DNA from: JBBDYH01 sp040901795
GTDB lineage: Bacteria; Planctomycetota; Planctomycetia; Pirellulales; JALHPA01
Assembly (NCBI GenBank): GCA_040901795.1
Contig: JBBDYH010000153.1
Coordinates: 1 to 12,455 of the forward strand
Direction: 5' to 3'
DNA: 12,455 nucleotides
Below the pieces are notes generated by a model, which was given only the letters and a program-made list of their open reading frames with translations, did not search any database and was not told where the DNA came from. The number at the start of each line of letters is the position of its first letter. Positions within the stretch are counted from its first letter, which is position 1. Below are positions 7,764 to 12,455 of this stretch, piece after piece. A program made the position numbers and the translations under genes.

Positions 7764-7784
7764 TCGGCTTTAGCTTTCGGCTTT
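7764..7784 (+). repeat. CTTTCGG-type short repeats
   Basis: TCGGCTTT occurs twice within 21 bases (7764-7771 and 7777-7784), separated by AGCT-containing sequence. A related tract, GCTTTCGGTTTTCAGCTTTCC, lies at 8065-8085. From memory, similar 'GCTTTCGGCTTTCAGC' tracts are scattered between genes in planctomycetes. Confidence 0.4.
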
Positions 7785-7828
7785 GTCGCCCCGCCTACGC
7801 CTCATCCCTCCACCCCTGACCTCCCAGT

Positions 7829-7858
7829 CACCAGGCCAGGCTACCAGACACCAGACCA
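7829..7858 (+). repeat. CCAG-rich tract, first copy
   Basis: The tract reads CACCAGGCCAGGCTACCAG and then ACACCAGACCA, with the unit ACCAG/CCAGG repeated several times. A similar tract, CCCAGGCCACCAGGCCACCA, lies at 8462-8481. Both sit in the non-coding region and have no evident coding role. Confidence 0.5.
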
Positions 7859-8030
7859 TTTTTTCACCACGCACCACACAACTTGTTGAAGTTACTAATT
7901 CGCGCACTTCCGCCGACGGCCCGTTTGCCGAACACGAACCCAGAGAATGCCTTACGCCGATCCGTGGCAGTCGCACTCCGCCGAATTATTCACCAAAGTG
8001 CAAGTAATGGCGCGCGCCGCATCATGTGAT

Positions 8031-8062
8031 ACAAAAATCGAAAACGGGAAATAATTCCCTCC
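8031..8062 (+). repeat. A-rich direct repeat, copy 1
   Basis: This 32-base block matches 8422-8453 at 27 of 32 positions. The shared core is ATC.AAAACG.GAAATAAT followed by a CCC-containing end. A shorter relative, TCAAAAACGGGAATA, lies at 8260-8274. Both long copies follow a CAAAGTG by a few tens of bases, which suggests that a longer ancestral unit was duplicated and then diverged. Confidence 0.6.
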
Positions 8063-8259
8063 GCTGCTTTCGGTTTTCAGCTTTCCGCCCGCGCGGTCCA
8101 TCCCTATTCGTTCGCATTAATCCGTGGCCTCGTTTTCCTCGTTGGCCGCTCCGCTGCTAGGCTCGATCGCACGTCTCAGTGTTCTCTGTGGTACTTTCCG
8201 GCTGCGGGCAATCGACAGGCCCCTTGCCGCTGACTTTTCAAACACTGTTTGCAAACAGC

Positions 8260-8274
8260 TCAAAAACGGGAATA
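8260..8274 (+). repeat. A-rich repeat, short third copy
   Basis: TCAAAAACGGGAATA matches the core of the 8031 and 8422 blocks but diverges afterwards. It lies immediately 3' of a 14-base perfect palindrome, CTGTTTGCAAACAG, at 8245-8258. Confidence 0.4.
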
Positions 8275-8421
8275 GATAAATAACGAAAACTCGGCTTCCT
8301 TCGCGAAACACCAACCGTTGCAAACCAAAACGCGCCAACGAGTAACGCCAATCGACACTCCCCCGTGACCTCGGAGTTTTTTATCAAAGTGGCGTGTTTT
8401 GCGTGCGAAACTTTTGCCGGC

Positions 8422-8453
8422 ACAATAATCAAAAACGAGAAATAATCCCATCC
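8422..8453 (+). repeat. A-rich direct repeat, copy 2
   Basis: Second long copy of the block at 8031-8062, with 27 of 32 identical bases. It is followed directly by the second CCAGG-rich tract. The open frame that runs through it into the ABC-linked gene is translated repeat, not real N-terminal protein. Confidence 0.6.
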
Positions 8454-8461
8454 AGCAGACC

Positions 8462-8481
8462 CCCAGGCCACCAGGCCACCA
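8462..8481 (+). repeat. CCAGG-rich tract, second copy
   Basis: CCCAGGCCACCAGGCCACCA carries two tandem CCAGGCCA units. It resembles the tract at 7829-7858 and lies about 160 bases before the probable start of the ABC-linked gene. Confidence 0.5.
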
Positions 8482-8639
8482 TCCGCCCCGATCCTCGAAA
8501 CCTTGTACCTTCACCCCATAAGCCTTTACACTCGTCAGATGAGGTCGGCACGGTTGCCGGAGCCACTTTTCTCCTCAACTTGTATGGCCTTGGTCCGACA
8601 GGCCCCGCAATGCTTCATTACTCAGCCAGACCCGCCGGC

Positions 8640-11177
8640 ATGCGCGCACCGAGGAACGCCTTGCATCTTCGCGCCCCGTCGCTCGCCTGGGGCTTCTGGC
8701 TCTTGATCCTGCTCTTGGGTTGCCTCTCGCTTCCCGGCTGCGGCGGCTGTGGCGGCGACCCAGACGAGCTCGCAGAGGAACAAGCCGAGGAGGAAGCTGA
8801 GAAGGAAAAGGATGCGCAGAAGTCGAAGCCCAAGCCGCCCTTCGAACCGGCCCGGCTTTATATCCAGCCCAATCTACCCTCCGAGGACCGCATCCTCTCG
8901 GTCAAGCCGGGCCATTGGACGATGGCCACAGCCGAGATGAAGGCCAACAACTTTCATTACACCGGCGAGCTGCACGTGACCGCGGCCGACCGCAGCGGCA
9001 GCCCGGCCGTCGTCGAGAGCACGCCGTACTCTCTGGCCACGATCCGCTCGGCCCCGTTGCCGAAGGGGCAGCAAAAGTTCCTCGAGTTCGCGGCCTTTGT
9101 CCCGCGCGATGTCACCGGGCCGCGGTTGATCAGCGAACTGCGGGCGGTACGCGGCGGCATCACGGAGGTCTATTCCGATCCCCTGCAACAGATGCCGCCG
9201 TATCAGTACTACCTACTCATTTTGAGCGCCCAGCCGGAATCGTTCCGCGCGCTGTCGAGGAGCCCCACCAGGCTGGACTCCATCCGCGCTCCGGGCGACG
9301 AGGAGGACCTGATCCACTACAAGGTCGTGGCCCCCCCCGTTCAACAGCGCGTGCCGCTGCCGACAAACGCCCTTGCCTGGTCGAGCATCGCCTATATTCT
9401 GTGGGACGACGTCGACCCCGCCTTGTTCGACGTCGACCAACGGCAGGCGTTGGTCGACTGGCTGCATTGGGGTGGGCAGTTGATCATCAGCGGCCCCGGC
9501 ACACTCGATAAGCTCAAAGGCAGCTTTCTCGACCCATCGAGCGAAGCGTCGTTGCTGCCCGCCAGAGCAGGTGAGAGCATCAAGCTCACTCCCGAGCAGG
9601 TCGCCGCGATGGGCAGCGAGTGGAATACGTTCGGTAAAGATAACCTGAACGGGCGAACGCTGGTGGTGGCCCGCGACTGGTCCGTGGTCAAGCTGAATAA
9701 GCATCCCGCTGCGCAGTTTGTCGTAAACACCCAGGAGCAAGTGGTCGAGCGGCAAATCGGCCGCGGGCGGATCGCGGTCACCTCGTTCCGCCTTGGTCAG
9801 TCCAGCCTGTTGAACTGGCCCAGCTTCGATTGCTTCCTCAACGCCGTACTGCTCCGCCGACCGCCACGAGCTTTCGTTTCCGTCCCGGAAAAAATCGACA
9901 GCGTTGCCATGCGGTGGTGGGGCGAGGAGGGACCCTCCCAGACGCATCTCATGGATCCCCGGCTGACTACGACGCTGCGTTATTTCAGCCGCGACGTTGG
10001 CGACAAAGGTGAATTCGTGGTCGATGGCGGTCTCGCGGACGTAGCGCCAACTCCGGCCATGACTCCGGATGGAACGCAGTCGGTCGACATTTCCTTGGAC
10101 GACGAATCGCTGGAAACCGATGTGCCCAGCGCGAAGGGCTCCGGACTGGGCGGCTGGAACGACTTCCAAGGCGCCGCGAGTGCCGCGCGCGCCGCCTTGA
10201 GTGAAGCCGCGGGGATTAAGATTCCCAACGCCACGTTTGTCGTCTTCGTGCTGGCCGTGTATCTGGCCGTACTGGTGCCGCTCAACTGGGGGATTTTCCG
10301 CGTCGTGGGGCGGATCGAGCTGGCTTGGATCGCCGCGCCGTTGATCGCCATCGCCGGCGCCATGTCGGTGATCAAGCTGGCGCAGCTCGACATCGGCTTT
10401 GCGCGCTCGCAAACCGAGATTTCGCTGCTCGAAGCGCATGCCGATTATCCGCGCGCCCACCTCACGCGCTACACCGCGCTTTACGCCTCGCTGGGCACCG
10501 AGTACGACCTGGTGTTCGAAGACAAGAACGCCTTGGCCATGCCTTTTCCTGCCGATGCCAACTTCGAGTGGCTGCGCGGCGAGGACGTCGACCGCGTGGA
10601 GTACCGCCGCGATGAGACGGGCGCCCGACTGGCCGGCTTTACCGTCAAGTCGAACTCTACCGGAATGGTGCACAGCGAGCAGATGTACGATCTCGGCGGC
10701 GTGTTTACTTACACCGACAAGGGCGGACGGCAGGAGGTCTACAATCGCACGAAGTATGCAATCTATAACGCCGGCGTGATCCGTCGCGCCTCCGCAAGCA
10801 GGCTGCAGGTTGCGTGGATCGGCGATCTGCAGCCGAATGTGGGCGCCAAAGCGAGCTTCACCGCGGCCCCGTCGCGTTTTCCGCTCCTCGCCCAATGGAA
10901 CCTAAGCACCAGCGCCGAGGTCGATCGGCCGTTGCAGCGGCTGCTCAATCTGGCTCAGCGAGCCGAGCAGCTCGAGATCGGTGAAGTGCGGCTGTTGGGC
11001 ATCATTCGCGAGCCACTCTCCGGGCTGACAGTTGAACCCGAGCCGTCGCAGAGTGAACGCTCGCCAACGTTGGTTGTCGCACATTTGAAACAGACGAGGC
11101 TCGTCAACCATCCGCCGCAGCCGGACAAAAACAGCCGGGCTGCATTGGTAGGCGAAGAATCCGCGGAGGACGAATGA
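8640..11177 (+). CDS. ABC-linked exported protein, GATase1-like domain and two membrane helices
   Basis: From the ATG at 8640 the product is 845 residues. It opens with a signal peptide (MRAPRN..., hydrophobic 15-31) ending in lipobox-like LPGC (31-34); LLGC (25-28) is a second candidate. A Glu/Lys-rich linker follows (about 41-65). A large extracytoplasmic part includes a glutamine-amidotransferase-like segment, WSSIAYILWDDVDP to VDWLHWGGQLIISGPG (about 244-290), with no nucleophile visible there, and IGRGRIAVTSFRLG near 377-390. Two helices at about 530-556 and 560-582 are joined by a short basic loop (RVVGR), which fits a positive-inside turn, so the final 260 residues should again be outside. 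It is probably a periplasmic partner of the ABC system encoded next. Its stop overlaps the ATPase start. An ATG at 8610 is an alternative start; neither has a good ribosome binding site. The in-frame ATG at 8394 is rejected because the extra residues are repeat DNA. The precise family is not recognised. Confidence 0.82.
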   Translation: MRAPRNALHLRAPSLAWGFWLLILLLGCLSLPGCGGCGGDPDELAEEQAEEEAEKEKDAQKSKPKPPFEPARLYIQPNLPSEDRILSVKPGHWTMATAEMKANNFHYTGELHVTAADRSGSPAVVESTPYSLATIRSAPLPKGQQKFLEFAAFVPRDVTGPRLISELRAVRGGITEVYSDPLQQMPPYQYYLLILSAQPESFRALSRSPTRLDSIRAPGDEEDLIHYKVVAPPVQQRVPLPTNALAWSSIAYILWDDVDPALFDVDQRQALVDWLHWGGQLIISGPGTLDKLKGSFLDPSSEASLLPARAGESIKLTPEQVAAMGSEWNTFGKDNLNGRTLVVARDWSVVKLNKHPAAQFVVNTQEQVVERQIGRGRIAVTSFRLGQSSLLNWPSFDCFLNAVLLRRPPRAFVSVPEKIDSVAMRWWGEEGPSQTHLMDPRLTTTLRYFSRDVGDKGEFVVDGGLADVAPTPAMTPDGTQSVDISLDDESLETDVPSAKGSGLGGWNDFQGAASAARAALSEAAGIKIPNATFVVFVLAVYLAVLVPLNWGIFRVVGRIELAWIAAPLIAIAGAMSVIKLAQLDIGFARSQTEISLLEAHADYPRAHLTRYTALYASLGTEYDLVFEDKNALAMPFPADANFEWLRGEDVDRVEYRRDETGARLAGFTVKSNSTGMVHSEQMYDLGGVFTYTDKGGRQEVYNRTKYAIYNAGVIRRASASRLQVAWIGDLQPNVGAKASFTAAPSRFPLLAQWNLSTSAEVDRPLQRLLNLAQRAEQLEIGEVRLLGIIREPLSGLTVEPEPSQSERSPTLVVAHLKQTRLVNHPPQPDKNSRAALVGEESAEDE

Positions 11178-12394
11178 GCTACGAAGGCCGTCGCGAACCT
11201 GACCCGGCCCGGCCCCCCAAACTGCGACCGGGTTCACCACCCATCGTTGGACCACCCGGCGCATCGCATGCCGCGCGTCCAGCGCCGACGATTCCGCTCA
11301 CGATGCCGGCGATCAGCGCCAACGGTGACACGGCGCCGCTGATGGCGCAGGTGGCCGTCGATCCCCCGCGCGTCGCCGTGCAAGGCGCCGGGGCCGGTCG
11401 TTCGACCAGTGCCATGCCGGTTCCGGCCGGCGCAAGCGCACCCGCGCAGCCCGCTCCGCCGCAGCCGATGATCGAGCTGATCAACTTCGGCAAGCGGTAC
11501 GGCGAGTTCACTGCCGTCGAGCGGCTGAACCTTCGCATCCCCAAAGGCGAGCTCTACGGCTTCATCGGCCCCAACGGCGCGGGCAAGAGCACCACAATTC
11601 GCTTTTTGGCCACGCTGCTGAAGGCCACGCACGGCGAGGGGATCGTCAACGGTCACAGCGTCACGCGCGATCCCTTGGGCGTGCGCCGCTGCGTGGGGTA
11701 CATGCCTGACAACTTCGGCGTGTACGACGGCATGCGCGTGTGGGAGTTCCTGGACTTCTTCGCCGTGGCGTATCAAATCCCGAAGGCCAGGCGGAAACAG
11801 GTGATCGGCGACGTCCTGGAGCTGTTGGACCTCACGCACAAGCGCGATGATTTTGTCAACGGCCTGTCGCGCGGCATGAAGCAGCGCCTCTGCCTGGCCA
11901 AGACACTCGTCCACGACCCGCCGCTTTTGATCCTTGACGAGCCCTCCAGCGGCCTCGACCCGCGAGCGCGGATGGAGTTCAAGGCGCTGATGAAGGAGCT
12001 GCGGCGAATGGGGAAGACGATCCTGGTGAGCAGCCACATCCTCAGCGAGCTGGCCGACATTTGCACCTCGATCGGGATCATCGAACGCGGGGTGCTGTTG
12101 ATGCACGGGCCGATCGACGACGTCTACCGCCGCATCCGCCGCAACCGGCTGGTCGAGATCAAGTTCGTAGGCGGCATGGACGTCGGTCTGAGCGTGATCC
12201 GTTCGAACTCCGCCGTGCGGAACGTCACGATCGAAGACAACCGCGTCACGGTGGAGATCGACGGCAGCGACGAAGTCGTCGCCAATCTGTTAGACGAGCT
12301 CGTCGCCAACAAAGTCCGCCTCCGCAGCTTCGCCGACAAGGATCCCACGCTGGAGGATGTGTTTATGTTGGTGACGAAGGGGATTGTGGCGTAG
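11174..12394 (+). CDS. ABC transporter ATP-binding protein (ABC-2-like exporter)
   Basis: This gene encodes 406 residues. The nucleotide-binding domain starts near residue 98 (MIELINFGKRYGEFTAVERL). It has an intact Walker A GPNGAGKST (132-140), the signature LSRGM (231-235, in place of LSGGQ), Walker B LLILDEP with D255 and E256, a D-loop SSGLD, and the switch histidine H288 in SSH. An accessory C-terminal domain of the ABC-2/CcmA type follows and ends in DPTLEDVFMLVTKG, so the enzyme should hydrolyse ATP and power an exporter or a surface-assembly system. Residues 1-97 are an unusual Pro/Ala-rich, probably disordered extension; most relatives are 300-320 residues. The ATG overlaps the upstream stop as ATGA and has GGAGG four bases before it, so translation is coupled. 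No membrane permease gene is present in the window. The substrate is unknown. Confidence 0.95.
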   Translation: MSYEGRREPDPARPPKLRPGSPPIVGPPGASHAARPAPTIPLTMPAISANGDTAPLMAQVAVDPPRVAVQGAGAGRSTSAMPVPAGASAPAQPAPPQPMIELINFGKRYGEFTAVERLNLRIPKGELYGFIGPNGAGKSTTIRFLATLLKATHGEGIVNGHSVTRDPLGVRRCVGYMPDNFGVYDGMRVWEFLDFFAVAYQIPKARRKQVIGDVLELLDLTHKRDDFVNGLSRGMKQRLCLAKTLVHDPPLLILDEPSSGLDPRARMEFKALMKELRRMGKTILVSSHILSELADICTSIGIIERGVLLMHGPIDDVYRRIRRNRLVEIKFVGGMDVGLSVIRSNSAVRNVTIEDNRVTVEIDGSDEVVANLLDELVANKVRLRSFADKDPTLEDVFMLVTKGIVA

Positions 12395-12400
12395 GATTGT

Positions 12401-12455
12401 GCTAAGAACCGCTAACACAACCGGCACACAGTAACCCGAAGCGTGAGCGAGGAAC
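12401..12455 (+). repeat. 55-bp inverted repeat, right copy
   Basis: This is an exact inverted copy of bases 1-55. It begins six bases after the TAG of the ATPase gene, reading GCTAAGAACCGCTAACAC in the direction of that gene. Both copies therefore have the same polarity relative to the gene they follow, and both sit just beyond a stop codon (6 and 11 bases). Transcription termination or mRNA 3'-end formation is one possible role; a spreading intergenic element is another. Confidence 0.93.

Larger units (their letters stand above)
7437..8639. other. Long divergent non-coding region with repeat remnants
   Basis: This stretch of about 1.2 kb separates the divergent giant gene and the ABC-linked gene. 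Short open frames cross it, but none has a recognisable domain, a convincing ribosome binding site or coding-like composition. It holds an orphan promoter-like site (7639-7668), two similar A-rich repeats (8031-8062, 8422-8453) with a shorter third relative (8260-8274), two CCAGG-rich tracts (7829-7858, 8462-8481), CTTTCGG-type tracts (7764-7784, 8065-8088), and phrases such as ATTAATCCGTGGCC (8117-8130) and GTGTTCTCTGTGGT (8179-8192), which resemble decayed dispersed intergenic repeats. No tRNA, rRNA or clear riboswitch is seen. Confidence 0.7.

Noticed and set aside
8245..8258. Perfect 14-bp palindrome CTGTTTGCAAACAG
   Set aside because: About one perfect 14-bp palindrome is expected by chance in a sequence this long, and it is not placed next to a good promoter.
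8503..8531. Possible promoter TTGTAC-17-TTACAC before the ABC-linked gene
   Set aside because: Both boxes match the consensus poorly; position is plausible but evidence is too weak for a feature.
8394..8639. Upstream extension of the ABC-linked protein from the ATG at 8394
   Set aside because: The extra 82 residues are translations of repeat tracts (the CCAGG tract becomes PPGHQAT), lack a ribosome binding site, and would bury the signal peptide inside the protein.
9213..10895. Long antisense open frame of 560 codons opposite the ABC-linked gene
   Set aside because: It has no recognisable domain, and its His/Arg/Gly/Asp-rich product is typical of a mirror frame of a GC-rich gene; the plus-strand protein has clear domains, helices and an overlapping partner.
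11234..12106. Antisense open frame of 290 codons opposite the ATPase gene
   Set aside because: It lies wholly under a canonical ABC ATPase with every motif intact and shows no domain of its own.
1..12455. The whole window as a transposon with 55-bp terminal inverted repeats
   Set aside because: No transposase or integrase gene is present, no target-site duplication can be seen because the repeats are the window edges, and all cargo looks like ordinary chromosomal genes. Kept only as an alternative in the repeat finding.

Overview
The window looks like chromosomal DNA of a planctomycete (Planctomycetota, probably Pirellulales-like), possibly a complete contig from a draft or metagenome assembly. 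The evidence is a giant extracellular beta-helix protein with an 'FERLEDRALLA' N-terminus and a dockerin-like calcium-binding C-terminus, both typical of that phylum; an ABC ATPase next to a large exported protein of a kind seen in planctomycetes; moderately high GC; and a long intergenic stretch of decayed short repeats. No transposase, integrase, phage gene, rRNA, tRNA or CRISPR array was seen.

Layout. Bases 1-55 and 12401-12455 are perfect inverted copies of one 55-bp sequence, each starting just after a stop codon. From 67 to 1587, on the minus strand, lies a compact operon: an ArsR-type repressor (1587-1243), an SRPBCC/AHSA1-type protein (1228-701) and an exported DUF1579-type protein (660-67). 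Its promoter at 1594-1621 has consensus-like boxes with a near-perfect dyad between them, and predicts a leaderless repressor mRNA. From 7330 to 1721, also minus, is one gene for an 1869-residue secreted protein made of three cassettes of right-handed beta-helix repeats, an unassigned beta-rich region and two EF-hand-like loops. A roughly 1.2-kb non-coding divergent region follows (7437-8639), holding promoter-like sequences and repeat remnants. From about 8640 to the right end, on the plus strand, are two translationally coupled genes: an 845-residue exported or lipid-anchored protein with a glutamine-amidotransferase-like fold and two membrane helices, and an ABC transporter ATPase.

How the genes work together. 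ArsR and SRPBCC genes are a familiar autoregulated pair, and the DUF1579 protein seems to have been added to that unit. The two plus-strand genes overlap by ATGA and should make parts of one ABC-2-like membrane system, but no permease gene lies in the window: the sequence enters the 55-bp repeat six bases after the ATPase stop. The giant protein is probably a cell-surface or secreted structural or adhesive protein, unrelated in function to its neighbours. The features most worth a second look are the paired 55-bp repeats, the modular growth of the beta-helix protein, the cysteine cluster in the SRPBCC protein, and the repeat-rich intergenic region.
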